From: Pseudomonadales bacterium
GTDB lineage: Bacteria > Pseudomonadota > Gammaproteobacteria > Pseudomonadales > Pseudohongiellaceae
Assembly (NCBI GenBank): GCA_023257655.1
Contig: JALRBQ010000004.1
Span: forward strand, 1-40,816
Length of the DNA: 40,816 bases
Direction: 5' to 3'
Positions 20,783 through 35,000 of the stretch are shown here, piece by piece; positions within the stretch are counted from its first letter, which is position 1, and each line of letters begins with the position of its first letter. The translations under genes were made by a program, and so were the position numbers. The notes under the pieces were generated by a model. It did no database searches, was not told the DNA's origin, and saw nothing but the letters and a program-made list of their open reading frames with translations.

Positions 20783-21949
20783 ATGATCCCAGATTCCGCG
20801 AAACAGGAAGCAATACGCGTCACTCTCGTCGGTATGGTGATCGATATCATTCTGGGGGCGGCTAAGATCCTCGGCGGTGTTCTCACTAACTCCTTCGCCT
20901 TGATTACCGATGGCATTCACTCACTCACTGATGCCGCTACCGACGTGTTCGTCCTCATTGTCGCCCGTTATGCACACGCCGATGCCGATGCGGAGCATCC
21001 CTATGGGCACGGCCGCTTCGAAACCCTCGGCACCATCGCGATGGGCATGGTGTTCTTCACAAGCGCGGGGATTCTGCTCTATGACAGTTATCAGCGCCTG
21101 CGGGATATCAGCCTGCTGCCCGTTCCTGCGTTAGGAGGCATCGCCCTCGCCCTGATATCGATTGCGAGCAAGGAATGGATCTACCAGTACACCATTCGGG
21201 TCGCGCGGCGACTCAATTCCAGCCTGTTGAAAGCCAATGCCTGGCATAGCCGCTCCGATGCGATTTCATCGATTGCCGTGCTCATCGGCTTGATCGGCGC
21301 TCAACAGGGAATGGTCTGGATGGACACCGTGGCGGCTATCTTCGTCGCGCTCATTATTGCCAAAATAGGCTGGGAATTGTGCGCGGACAGCCTCAAGGAA
21401 TTGGTCGATACGGCTGTTTCCGATGAACGGCAACAACAACTGCGCGCCTGTGTCCTCGGTATCGATGGCATTCGAGGCGTTACCAGCCTGCGCAGCCGAC
21501 TCTCGGGTGGCAAGATGATTCTGGAAGTGCGCATTCTGGTTGATGCGCGAATTTCGGTTTCCGAGGGACACCAACTGGGCGAAATTGTGAGTCGCACCCT
21601 GCGTGGCAAGTTCAGCGATATTGGCGATGTGATTGTCCATATCGATCCTCACAACCACGATGAGCTAGACCCAGCGGCCAGACCTGCACAACATTTTCCC
21701 GAACGCAGCGAAGTCATGGCCCTGATCCGTCTCCAGTGGCAAGATTTGCTCAAGGATGACGATGTAGAACGTATGGACTTGCACTATCTGGAGCACGGCA
21801 TCGAGATAGAATTGACGATTTTTCGGGCTGAGGTCTCTCCCCTGTTAATCAGCCAACTCGAACGGGCAGTCCAGACCCTGAATTTCATAGCTGGAGTTCG
21901 CATCTATCACAAATTATATGAATCACCACGCGAGCGACAGCTGTCATAA
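20783..21949 (+). CDS. cation diffusion facilitator (FieF-like) transporter
   Basis: 388 residues with about six membrane segments in the first 200 residues. The transport-site residues are visible: Asp/His in ITDGIHSLTDAATD (segment 2) and the HxxxD pair in AWHSRSDAISS (segment 5), with AEHPYGHGRFE between segments 2 and 3. A cytoplasmic C-terminal domain follows (about 205-285, with VHIDPHNHDE). It exports Zn, Fe, Mn or Cd by proton antiport; metal choice cannot be told. The C-terminus extends some 90 residues past FieF, with a second region resembling the cytoplasmic fold (from about 312). Start ATG 20783 has AAGG upstream. Confidence 0.9.
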   Translation: MIPDSAKQEAIRVTLVGMVIDIILGAAKILGGVLTNSFALITDGIHSLTDAATDVFVLIVARYAHADADAEHPYGHGRFETLGTIAMGMVFFTSAGILLYDSYQRLRDISLLPVPALGGIALALISIASKEWIYQYTIRVARRLNSSLLKANAWHSRSDAISSIAVLIGLIGAQQGMVWMDTVAAIFVALIIAKIGWELCADSLKELVDTAVSDERQQQLRACVLGIDGIRGVTSLRSRLSGGKMILEVRILVDARISVSEGHQLGEIVSRTLRGKFSDIGDVIVHIDPHNHDELDPAARPAQHFPERSEVMALIRLQWQDLLKDDDVERMDLHYLEHGIEIELTIFRAEVSPLLISQLERAVQTLNFIAGVRIYHKLYESPRERQLS

Positions 21950-21976
21950 GCTGATTACAAGGCAGGTCCTTTTGCC

Positions 21977-21982
21977 TATACT
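21977..21982 (+). promoter_or_regulatory. candidate -10 element of the kor-type operon
   Basis: TATACT sits 47 bp before the ATG at 22030, in the short gap after the efflux gene. The -35 region is poor, so this is a weak call. Confidence 0.3.
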
Positions 21983-22029
21983 TGGCGGGTTCCGCCAGAT
22001 TCGATAGCTCCATAAACAGCGCACTCAAG

Positions 22030-23838
22030 ATGCGACCAGCGGCAGTAGAGAGAATGAAGCCAACCAACATCGCCGATCCGAACTACTTCCACAAGGTAGT
22101 CGACTGTCAGTGGGCTTGCCCGGCCCATACCCCGGTACCAGAATACATTCGCCTTATTACCGAGAAGCGTTATACCGATGCCTATATGGTCAATTGGAAC
22201 TCGAATGTGTTCCCCGGCATTCTCGGTCGCACTTGTGATCGTCCCTGTGAACCGGCCTGCCGACGCGTTCGTGTTGAAGAGAAGCCCGTAGCGATCTGTC
22301 GCCTGAAGCGGGTGGCGGCCGATTTCAAGTCTGACATAAAGGACAGACTGCCGCAGATTCCGAAGAAGAAGAATGGCAAACGCGTCGCATTGATCGGCGC
22401 CGGTCCCGCGTCCCTGACAGTTGCTCGCGACCTGATGCCCCTTGGTTATGAAGTTGTTCTCTTCGAACGGGATCAGGTGGGCGGTGGCGCCATGCGCACA
22501 CAAATACCCCGTTTTCGCTTACCCAAAACAGTGCTTGAAGAAGAACTGAACTATATTCTGGATCTCGGTGTCACCTGTCGGTTCGGTGAGGAGATTACCA
22601 GCATGAAGGCGCTGCTACAGGAGGGCTTTGATGCCATCTTCGTCGGCACCGGTGCCCCACTTGGCAAGCATCTCGAACTGCCTGGCTACGAACAGGCAAA
22701 ATCCAATATCCACACGGGAATTGAATGGCTCGCCAGCGTTGCCTTTGAGCATGTATCCAACATCGGCAAACGCGTTATCGTGCTGGGTGGCGGTAATACT
22801 GCAATGGATTGTTGCCGCACGTCGAAACGCCTCGGAGGCGAACAGGTAAGTGTGGTTGTCCGCAGCGGTTTCGAAGAAATGAAAGCCTCACCATGGGAAA
22901 TTGAAGACGCGATGGCAGAGGACATCCCCATACTCAACCTGCATGTTCCCAAGCGTTATCTCGTAGAGAATGACAAATTGGTCGGGATGGAATTCGAGAA
23001 GGTACGCAAGGAAATTGACAGTGATGGACGCAGGCAGCTCGTACCTACCGGAGATGATCCAGTGATTATTCCCTGTGATGATGTCTTGTGTGCGATTGGT
23101 CAGGAAAACAGCTTCCCCTGGATCGAACGCGATATTGGCATTGAGTTCGACAAATGGGAGTTGCCAGTCCTCGATAAAGCCACTTTCCAGTCGACGAACC
23201 CGCACGTCTTCTTTGGTGGTGACGCCGCACTGGGACCGGACAATATCATCACGGCCGTTGCTCATGGACACGAAGCCGCCGTTTCCATTCACCTGCTGTG
23301 CAGCAAGCAGGATGTCAAACAACGCCCCGCTCCGCTCACCAGTCTGGATAGCCAGAAAATGGGCATCCATCAATGGTCCTATGACAACAATATCAGTAAC
23401 GACGTGCGATATGCTGTTCCTCACGCCAGCAAGGAATTAACGTTGCATGACCTCAATATGGAAGTTGAACTCGGTTTTGATGCGCAATTGGCACACAAGG
23501 AAACCTTACGCTGCCTGAATTGCGATGTGCAAACAGTCTTTACTGACAAGCTGTGTATCGAATGCGATGCCTGTGTCGATATTTGTCCTACCGATTGCAT
23601 TTCATTTACCACAAATGGCGAAGAGGCAGATTTACGTACACGCCTGCTGGCACCGGCGGAAAACCTCTCGCAGGATCTTTATGTATCCGATGTGCTGAAA
23701 ACCGGTCGTGTGATGGCCAAGAATGAAGACTTATGTCTGCACTGCGGTCTGTGCGCCGAGCGTTGCCCGACTGCCGCATGGGATATGCGCAAATACCTGT
23801 TCAATACTGCTAAAGCTGTTCACGCATGCCAAAAATAA
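22030..23838 (+). CDS. GltD-like FAD/NAD(P)H oxidoreductase with C-terminal ferredoxin domain (KorC-like)
   Basis: 602 residues from ATG 22030 (ATG 22054 is an alternative with AGAGAGA just ahead). The N-terminal Fe-S region of the GltD family is present: CQWACPAHTPVPEYI and CDRPCEPACRR. Then come FAD-binding ALIGAGPASLTVA, NAD(P)-binding VIVLGGGNTAMD and GGDAALGPDNIITAVAHGH. The last 110 residues carry CIECDACVDICP and CLHCGLCAERCP, two [4Fe-4S] ferredoxin motifs. It should carry electrons between NAD(P)H and the 2-oxoacid oxidoreductase encoded next. It overlaps korA by 13 bases, so the products are probably made together. Confidence 0.88.
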   Translation: MRPAAVERMKPTNIADPNYFHKVVDCQWACPAHTPVPEYIRLITEKRYTDAYMVNWNSNVFPGILGRTCDRPCEPACRRVRVEEKPVAICRLKRVAADFKSDIKDRLPQIPKKKNGKRVALIGAGPASLTVARDLMPLGYEVVLFERDQVGGGAMRTQIPRFRLPKTVLEEELNYILDLGVTCRFGEEITSMKALLQEGFDAIFVGTGAPLGKHLELPGYEQAKSNIHTGIEWLASVAFEHVSNIGKRVIVLGGGNTAMDCCRTSKRLGGEQVSVVVRSGFEEMKASPWEIEDAMAEDIPILNLHVPKRYLVENDKLVGMEFEKVRKEIDSDGRRQLVPTGDDPVIIPCDDVLCAIGQENSFPWIERDIGIEFDKWELPVLDKATFQSTNPHVFFGGDAALGPDNIITAVAHGHEAAVSIHLLCSKQDVKQRPAPLTSLDSQKMGIHQWSYDNNISNDVRYAVPHASKELTLHDLNMEVELGFDAQLAHKETLRCLNCDVQTVFTDKLCIECDACVDICPTDCISFTTNGEEADLRTRLLAPAENLSQDLYVSDVLKTGRVMAKNEDLCLHCGLCAERCPTAAWDMRKYLFNTAKAVHACQK

Positions 23839-25682
23839 TTCAATCGTCAAAAGTTCGTACGATCACGAAGGTCAACGATTTCGTGGTCAAATTTGCAAAC
23901 GTCAATGGATCTGGCTCGGCGAGCGCCAACAATATGTTCGCAAAAGCGGTTTTCCGCATGGGCATCCCGGTAAGTCCGCACAACATCTTCCCTTCCAATA
24001 TCCAGGGCTTGCCAACCTGGTATGAGGTTCGCATCAGCGAAGCCGGCTATCTGGGACGACGCGAAGGTGTCGACCTGATGGTCGCGATGAATGAGCAAAC
24101 CATTAAAAGCGATATTGAATCTGTGGTACCTGGCGGCTATGTCCTGTACGACTCTTCCAAGTCCTTGCCAACCGAATTGATCCGGGACGATATCAATTAT
24201 TTACCGATTCCCCTCAAAGACATCTGTCTGCGAGAGTATGACAAACCCAATCAGCGACAACTCTTCAAGAATATAGTCTATGTGGGAGCGTTGGCTGCGT
24301 TCCTCGAAATCGACTTCAAGGTGTTGACCGATATGGTCAGTGATCAGTTCCGGGGTAAAGAGCGCCTCATTCTACCCAATATTCACGCTCTGGAATTAGG
24401 TCATCAGTATGCGAGCGACAACTTCAATTGTCCGCTGAACCTGACGCTAAAAGCCAGCAACAAGACCACTGGCAAGATCCTGATTGATGGCAATACTGCC
24501 GTAGGACTCGGATGCGTGTATGGTGGCGCAACGGTCGCTTCCTGGTATCCACTAACCCCATCAACATCTGTCGTCGATGCCTTCAGTACCTATTGCAACC
24601 GATTGCGTATCGATCCGGGCAGTGGCAAGAAAAAATTTGCAATTGTGCAAGCGGAAGACGAACTTGCTGCCATCGGTATTGCGATCGGCGCTGGCTGGAA
24701 CGGGGCTCGCGCCTTTACAGCCTCCAGCGGGCCTGGAGTCTCCTTAATGCAGGAGTTTCTTGGGCTGGCCTATTTTTCTGAAGTTCCCGTAGTCCTTTTC
24801 AACATACAACGCGTGGGACCTTCGACAGGGATGCCGACACGCACACAGCAGGGCGATCTGCTTGCCTGTGCCTATGCATCACACGGCGATACAAAACACG
24901 TACTCCTGTTCCCTTCCACCCCCAAAGAGTGCTTCGATTTTGCGGCCGATGCGTTTGATATCGCCGATCGACTTCAAACTCCGGTGATTGTAATGAGCGA
25001 TCTCGAGTTGGGGATGAATGAACAGATTTGCGATCCTCTGCAGTGGAATGACAAGCGTGAGTATGATCGCGGCAAGGTTCTCTCCGGCAAGCAGTTGGAA
25101 GAAATCAAACGTTTCGGACGCTACCTGGATACCGATGGCGATGGCATTCCCTACCGCACCTATCCCGGCACTCATCCCGACAAGGGCAGTTATTTTACCC
25201 GCGGTAGTTCTCACGACGCCTACGCGGCCTACACAGAAGACGGCAATGTCTATGCCGAAGTGATGTATCGACTGGCATTGAAATTCCGCACAGCAGTTAA
25301 TTATTTACCCAAACCCGAAATCGCTCTTAAGGAGAACCACTCCTTCGGGCTGGTCTATCTCGGAACAACGACCAGCGCTATCCAGGAAGTTCTGGACAGC
25401 CTGGCCAAAAAAGGTATTGTCCTGAATACTATGCGTATACGCGCTTTCCCATTTCATGACGGCGTCCGGGACTTTATCAATCAACATGAACGGGTTTTTG
25501 TCATCGAGCAGAATAGAGATGCACAGTTAAAGAGCCTGTTGAAAATTGAACTCGATATCAATGCCGAGCGCATGCAATCCATTCTGAATTACAACGGCGT
25601 CCTGATCACAGCACAAACCATCGAGGCAGCGATATTACAATCCCTGCCTGGTCTGGAAAGCTCCGGGGACGTCTCGGCCTGA
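23826..25682 (+). CDS. korA: 2-oxoacid:acceptor oxidoreductase alpha subunit (gamma-alpha fusion), KorA-like
   Basis: 618 residues. Residues 1 to about 190 form the gamma-type domain (NGSGSASANNMFAKAVFRMGI), fused to the alpha (pyrimidine-binding) domain with ASWYPLTPSTSVVDAF at about 238-253, AEDELAAIGIAIGAGWNGARA, TASSGPGVSLMQEFLGLAY, and a C-terminal VIEQNRDAQL segment. The fusion is typical of 2-oxoglutarate:ferredoxin oxidoreductases that act with one separate beta subunit. The reaction is CoA-dependent oxidative decarboxylation of a 2-oxoacid, most likely 2-oxoglutarate. Start ATG 23826 lies inside the preceding gene's end. Confidence 0.9.
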   Translation: MPKIIQSSKVRTITKVNDFVVKFANVNGSGSASANNMFAKAVFRMGIPVSPHNIFPSNIQGLPTWYEVRISEAGYLGRREGVDLMVAMNEQTIKSDIESVVPGGYVLYDSSKSLPTELIRDDINYLPIPLKDICLREYDKPNQRQLFKNIVYVGALAAFLEIDFKVLTDMVSDQFRGKERLILPNIHALELGHQYASDNFNCPLNLTLKASNKTTGKILIDGNTAVGLGCVYGGATVASWYPLTPSTSVVDAFSTYCNRLRIDPGSGKKKFAIVQAEDELAAIGIAIGAGWNGARAFTASSGPGVSLMQEFLGLAYFSEVPVVLFNIQRVGPSTGMPTRTQQGDLLACAYASHGDTKHVLLFPSTPKECFDFAADAFDIADRLQTPVIVMSDLELGMNEQICDPLQWNDKREYDRGKVLSGKQLEEIKRFGRYLDTDGDGIPYRTYPGTHPDKGSYFTRGSSHDAYAAYTEDGNVYAEVMYRLALKFRTAVNYLPKPEIALKENHSFGLVYLGTTTSAIQEVLDSLAKKGIVLNTMRIRAFPFHDGVRDFINQHERVFVIEQNRDAQLKSLLKIELDINAERMQSILNYNGVLITAQTIEAAILQSLPGLESSGDVSA

Positions 25683-25707
25683 GTCGGCGCACGAGAGAAC
25701 TACAACA

Positions 25708-26763
25708 ATGAGCTACATCACCAAACCGAAATTCAAACACCCTGGATTACAGACGAATGAACTTGGCTTGACCCGGCGCGACTATGAAGGGTCTCTGACT
25801 ACATTATGTGGCGGCTGTGGCCACGATTCCATCAGCGCGGCAATCATACAGGCTGCTGCCGAGATGTCACTCGAGCCGCACCGTGTCGCAAAAATATCGG
25901 GCATCGGCTGTTCATCCAAAATTCCTGCCTACTTCCTCAGCAAGGCTCACGGCTTCAACTCCGTACATGGACGCATGCCTTCCGTCGCCACCGGGGCTAA
26001 TCTCGCCAATAAGGAATTGTATTACGTGGGCATTTCCGGCGACGGCGACAGTGCCTCAATCGGACTGGGGCAGTTCTGCCACATCGTGCGTCGACGCATT
26101 AACATGCTCTACATCGTCGCCAATAATGGGACGTATGGATTGACCAAGGGGCAATTATCAGCGACTGCGGATCTCGGCTCGAAGACCAAATCCGGTGAAG
26201 AGAGTCAGTACGACAGCATCGACATGGCAACGCTTGCCATTGAACTTGGTGCAAGCTTTGTTGCTCGCAGTTTCTCGGGAGACAAGAAGCAACTCGTTCC
26301 GCTATTGCAGGCCGGGCTGAGCCACAAAGGATTTGCATTCATCGATATTATTTCGCCTTGTGTGACGTTTAATAACACCGATGCCTCAACGCATGGCTAC
26401 AAGAATACCTGGGAAAATTATATAGCGCTGAGTGCGGTGGGCTTCGTGCCGATGCGCAAGGAAATTACTACAAGCTATGCCCCGGGCAAGGTCAAAGAGA
26501 TCACACTACATGATGGTTCGGTCATTCATCTGCACAAGACGAGCAACAAATACGATCCTTATGACCGGGAAAATGCCCTGCATCACATCAACGCTTCGAA
26601 GAAACAGGGCAAGATTGCCACTGGACTGCTGTATATAAATCAGTCCACTTCTGATTTGCACGAATTACAGGACACTGTGGACAAGCCTTTCAATACACTG
26701 GGCAGCCATGAATTGTGCCCCGGTAATGAAGCCCTGGCGGACATCAATCACACCTTCCGCTAG
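25708..26763 (+). CDS. korB: 2-oxoacid:acceptor oxidoreductase beta subunit, KorB-like
   Basis: 351 residues binding thiamine diphosphate and a [4Fe-4S] cluster. CGGCGHD (35-41) and GIGCSS carry cluster cysteines, with a further one in SPCVTFN. GDGDSASIGLGQ followed by NNGTYGLTKGQ is the ThDP/Mg motif of the beta subunit. It starts 25 bases after korA and completes the Kor-type operon. TAG (26761-26763) is its stop, showing that TAG terminates translation normally in this genome. The convergent djlA lies five bases away. Confidence 0.92.
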   Translation: MSYITKPKFKHPGLQTNELGLTRRDYEGSLTTLCGGCGHDSISAAIIQAAAEMSLEPHRVAKISGIGCSSKIPAYFLSKAHGFNSVHGRMPSVATGANLANKELYYVGISGDGDSASIGLGQFCHIVRRRINMLYIVANNGTYGLTKGQLSATADLGSKTKSGEESQYDSIDMATLAIELGASFVARSFSGDKKQLVPLLQAGLSHKGFAFIDIISPCVTFNNTDASTHGYKNTWENYIALSAVGFVPMRKEITTSYAPGKVKEITLHDGSVIHLHKTSNKYDPYDRENALHHINASKKQGKIATGLLYINQSTSDLHELQDTVDKPFNTLGSHELCPGNEALADINHTFR

Positions 26764-26768
26764 CAGAC

Positions 26769-27536
26769 TCACTGCCGCTGCGACTTGATGAGTTCGTACG
26801 CGGCTTTGATATCACGCGTTTTCGCAGTTGCAATCTCCATCATTTCTTCAGGCAGGCCCTTAGCGACCAGTTTGTCGGGATGATGCTGATTCATCAGTCG
26901 TCGATAGGCTTTCTTCAGGTCGGCGTCGCTGATGCTGCTGTCGACTCCCAGCAATTCATAGGCGGCTTCGAGGCGTTGCTGCTGCGACTGCGGGCTCGAA
27001 AATTGCGCCTGCCCCGACAAACGGCTGAACAAATCGTCAAACTGACCCTTGGAATATCCAAGTTCAGTAGCGATGTGTTGAATGAGACGCTGCTCCGTCG
27101 AATCCAGATTTCCATCGGCAAGCGCAGTGGCGATAACGATTTCCAGAAACATCTGAATGAGACTGTGGCGGCGAAACATTTCGCGCTTGAACTGTTCCAA
27201 TACTTCATCCAGGGGAAAGCCCGACTTCTTGCCCTCATTGAAGAGTTGCATGGCTACTTGCCTTTGCTGGGCGCTCAATTGCATCTGCTGCATAACCCGC
27301 TCAGCGAGTTGGATTTCATGCGGAGTCACGCGACCATCAGCTTTGGCCAGATAACCCATCACCGTGAATGTGGTCGAGAAGAAAACAGACTGGACTCGTT
27401 CGGTATTGCCCAGACTCAGCGAATTGTCCAAGCCGCCATCAAAGTAATTGCCCAGCGCCGCCCCCATGAGAGCGCCCAGGGGTCCGCCCATCATGAATCC
27501 AAATGCACCACCGACAACTTTTCCCCACCAACTCAT
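26769..27536 (-). CDS. djlA: DjlA-type co-chaperone (TerB-like plus J domain)
   Basis: 255 residues from ATG 27536 (a TTG two codons upstream is the longer option). The N-terminus is a glycine-zipper membrane segment (GGAFGFMMGGPLGALMGAALG). A TerB-like helical domain (about 55-170) follows, and the J domain at the C-terminus holds the HPD motif in NQHHPDKLV. This is the layout of the membrane-anchored DnaK co-chaperone DjlA. It follows the lipoprotein gene in the same direction by 50 bases. Confidence 0.92.
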   Translation of the reverse strand: MSWWGKVVGGAFGFMMGGPLGALMGAALGNYFDGGLDNSLSLGNTERVQSVFFSTTFTVMGYLAKADGRVTPHEIQLAERVMQQMQLSAQQRQVAMQLFNEGKKSGFPLDEVLEQFKREMFRRHSLIQMFLEIVIATALADGNLDSTEQRLIQHIATELGYSKGQFDDLFSRLSGQAQFSSPQSQQQRLEAAYELLGVDSSISDADLKKAYRRLMNQHHPDKLVAKGLPEEMMEIATAKTRDIKAAYELIKSQRQ

Positions 27537-27586
27537 TGGCAATCTCTCTGTATTTTTCCAGGATTAATTCGACCGAAGAATGCGAA

Positions 27587-28222
27587 TCAGAATAACAATC
27601 TTTGCAACCAGTTCTTGTCGAGTTCCCGACGGCATTGATCGAGCTGCAGTGTAAATCGGTCGGCATTGGACTGCACGCGGCCAGCAGCGCTCAGCAACCA
27701 CTCTTTACTTCGATGTGTGCCGCGTTGATAACCGCCATTGCCTTCGTGATAGGCAAAGTACAGATCGCGGGCGTCATTTCGATCGATGCGGCTCTGCCTG
27801 ACTGAGCCCGCGTTATACCAGGCAATAAAGTCGATCGCGTCGCCAAAATCAGCTCTTGACGCACCTTTGTTGCCTGAGGCTTGCACATATTCTGCCCAGG
27901 TACTGTCCAGAGCCTGGGCATAACCGTAGGCCGACGAAGGCCGGGGACCAGGAAATATCCAGAGAAAGCGAGAACGAGCGGGTTTTACGCGCGCCTGAAA
28001 CGAAGACTCTTGATAGATGAACGCGAGATTGACGCCAATCGGAATGCCCCAGCGACGCTCCGATCTGGCCGCATCTTTATACCAACCCCGGCGCTCCTGG
28101 AAAATATCGCAGGCGTTGGCGGTATTGCGTGGAGGTGAACTTGCGCACGCCCCAAGGACCAGCAGCAAAAATACCGGTAATCCCAACCTGTTCAGACGCA
28201 GAATGTAACTCGAACTGCTCAT
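27587..28222 (-). CDS. lipoprotein with lytic transglycosylase (SLT) domain
   Basis: 211 residues. The signal peptide ends in the lipobox LGAC, with acylated Cys26. The SLT-like domain shows the likely catalytic Glu72 in FIYQESSF, then SAYGYAQALDSTWAEY and FIAWYNAGS. It should cleave peptidoglycan from the inner leaflet of the outer membrane. It sits between ligA and djlA in a same-strand series, with spacers of 61 and 50 bases. Confidence 0.85.
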   Translation of the reverse strand: MSSSSYILRLNRLGLPVFLLLVLGACASSPPRNTANACDIFQERRGWYKDAARSERRWGIPIGVNLAFIYQESSFQARVKPARSRFLWIFPGPRPSSAYGYAQALDSTWAEYVQASGNKGASRADFGDAIDFIAWYNAGSVRQSRIDRNDARDLYFAYHEGNGGYQRGTHRSKEWLLSAAGRVQSNADRFTLQLDQCRRELDKNWLQRLLF

Positions 28223-28283
28223 AATTCCCCAGGGCGTTCGTCGTGACTACCAATTTGACTCTGAACTTCGCGGAAAAGTTTGC

Positions 28284-31960
<3,677 letters not shown>

Positions 31961-32077
31961 GATTTTGGCAAGTTCCTGCGGCGAGGCTCGCACAATTATT
32001 GAAAATTTATAGGGTTATCTTACAGTTACCGGTTTTTCTTTAGTCGAACGACAAGGTTTTTTTACGCGGTAACCGGG

Positions 32078-35000
32078 TTACATAGCTGCCAGTTCGGCTG
32101 CTTCCTCGATGTCCACCGCAACGATGCGCGACACCCCTGCTTCATGCATGGTGACCCCGAGTAACTGATTCGCCATTTCCATGGTGATTTTATTGTGAGT
32201 AATGAAGATGAATTGCACGTTCTTCGACATCTCCTTCACCAGATTAGCGTAGCGGCCAACGTTGGCGTCGTCCAGTGGCGCGTCCACTTCGTCCAGCATA
32301 CAAAAAGGAGACGGGTTGAGCTGGAAGATGGAGAATACCAGCGCGATGGCCGTCATCGCTTTCTCACCGCCCGAGAGTAGATGGATGGTGCTATTACGCT
32401 TGCCTGGGGGACGTGCCATGATCGCCACTCCCGTATCCAGCAAATCCTCACCCGTCATATCAAGGTAAGCGTGACCGCCACCAAAAATCCGCGGAAACAG
32501 CGCTTGCAGACCGTTATTGATCTTGTCAAACGTCTCTTTGAAACGTGCCCGGGTTTCCTTATCAATCTTGCGGATCGCGTTTTGCAAGGTCGCCAGAGCC
32601 TTTTCCAGATCTTCATTCTGGCGATCCAGATAAACCTTGCGTTCAGACTGCTGCTTGTATTCATCAATCGCCGCCAGATTGATGGGTCCCAGTCGCTGAA
32701 TGCGATTGCCCAATTTCTCCAAAAGCTCTTCACACGTGGTTACATCGAGTTCTTCCGGGAGGGCATTAAGAACCGTTTCCAGATCGAATTTGGCCGCCTG
32801 CAGCTGTTCCAGAACGCCTTCCCGCTTTACTGAAGCACCTTCACTCTTGAGTCGGCGCTGCATCAAAGCTTCCCGCGTGCCATTCAGTCGCTCCTGGATG
32901 CCGTTTCGTTGCTGCTCAAGACTACGAATTGTGTGCTCGTTTTCATCAACGCGGGCTTTGGCTTCTCCCAGCTCCTTCTCCACTTCCAGCCGCTGTTGCA
33001 ACAAGGATTCGAGATCCGTGCGCATCGTCGTCATCGGCGTTTCTGATTGCTGAATCTGGGTCGTAAGCGACTCGATTCGTTCCTTGGCCCGCTGCACCTG
33101 ACTGGCCATCCGATCCATAGTTTCCCGGGTCGATTGCAGCTGGGATTGGACCGATTGCTGTTTGAGTGCGAGTTCGTGGGCAAGATCCTTGTCGCTACGG
33201 GCCTTGGCTCGGCATTGTTCGAGTCGTTGCTGTGCCTGCTCGCGATCGGCTTCCAGCCGCTCACGCCCGCCAACATCCTGTTCCATACTGTCCAGAGCTT
33301 CCTGCAGCCGCGCACGGGACTCGGCGATATTTTCTTCTTCCACCTGCAACTGGCGCAGCAGTTCCTCAAGGTCCTGCTGAACCCGCGACTTACGCGCCTT
33401 TATTTCTTCATTCTTGGCCAATTTCGCACTGACGCGGGATTTCAGATCCCCCAATGTACGGGTCTTGGTGCTAATCGCAGATTGCACAGCTTCCCGTGCT
33501 ACCTCTGCTTCATGAATGGCCGACTTCAATTGAGCCTGTTCTTCAAATAATACTTTAGATTTTTCTTCTAACTCTTTTATTTTTATAAATAAATCAGCTA
33601 TTAGACCACGTCGGGTGACAATCGAGTCCTGAGCATCGACGTTACTGACCTGAATCCAGTTGCGCCCAATCCATATGCCCTGAGGCGTGATGATGGATTC
33701 TGATGGGCCGAGCTCCAGCCGGTAGTGAAGTCCCTGCTGCAGACTATCAGCGACAAAAATATCCCGCAGGACTTCGCCGATATTGCCTTCTCCTGTGACC
33801 TTGGCCGCTAATCGCGACAAGGGAATCCCTGAATGATCCGGGGCACTGTGATTGGCGGCTCTTACGTCAACCAGAGCCACCTTGCCCTGCGGTAATTCAG
33901 CCAGCCATTCGGCGATGTTTGCGAATCCCTCAACGCAAATGCTTTGCAGGGAATCACCGAGTACCGACTCCACGGCTAGCTCCCAGCCCTCGGCGATACG
34001 CAATCCATCCACCAGACGTTGATTGTTGGCCAACCCATGGGCAGCGAGCCATTCGTTCAAGCGGGCATTATCCTGACCCATCGCGGCTTGCTGCAGGGCC
34101 TCCAGCGAGGCCTGACGGCCTTTGGCTGCCTGCAGATCTCCGCGGGTCGCATCGAGTGCCTCAGAACAGGTACCGAGCGCCTGTCGATTTCGGCTGATGG
34201 TCTGTCCGAATTCCTGATTTCGAGCCTGCAACTCGGCCAACTCCGATTCCAGTTCCTCGATCGCTTCGACCGCTTCCGTGACCTCAGCGTCTTCTTCGCT
34301 CGCCATCAGGCTGCGTTGTTCGTCTTCCAGTTTGAGCTTGCGATCCAGACCACGCTCGACGATCTTTTCCAGCTGCTGGATGCGAGACTGTTCGACTTCA
34401 GCGACCTGGCGCGGTTGGGCGGCGCGCTGATTGAAATCATCCCAGGCTACCTGCCACTCTTGCAGCGCCTGTTCGGCACTTTGCAGTTGACTGCTGGACT
34501 CCAGCTCAGTGGCACGCGCAGCTTCAAGGGCCGGACTGACCTCGTGCAATTCGGCTTCCAATTGCGTGATTCGGGTGAGATCGAGGTCCAGTTCCTGCCG
34601 CGTTTGCGACCATCCTTCCTCGGTTTCCGCCAGATCCAGCCGCAGCTGATTCACACGTTCAATATGGTGCTCTATAGATTGTTCGATGCGGGCGATGTCA
34701 TTGCCCAGACTGTAGAACCGTGCCTGCACTTCGCCGAGGGCATCAGACAACTCCGCGTTGTCGACGAGATGTTTCTCGACATCGGCGTCAATGGCACGCT
34801 GTTCGGCCGTACCAGCTTCAATTTCAATTTCGAGTTTGTTAATGGCTTCCTGATTGACCTTGATTTCGGCATCGAAGGCGCGCCAGCGCAGAGCATTAAG
34901 ATTTGCCGCTGTTTCTCGCTCCTGCTGTTTCAATTCACCGTATTTTTCGGCCGCCACTGACTGTCGCTGCAAATGGGCTAATTGCCGTTCGAGTTCATCG

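Noticed and set aside
26880..27638. Plus-strand 252-codon ORF
   Set aside because: Antisense to djlA, whose domain motifs are clear.
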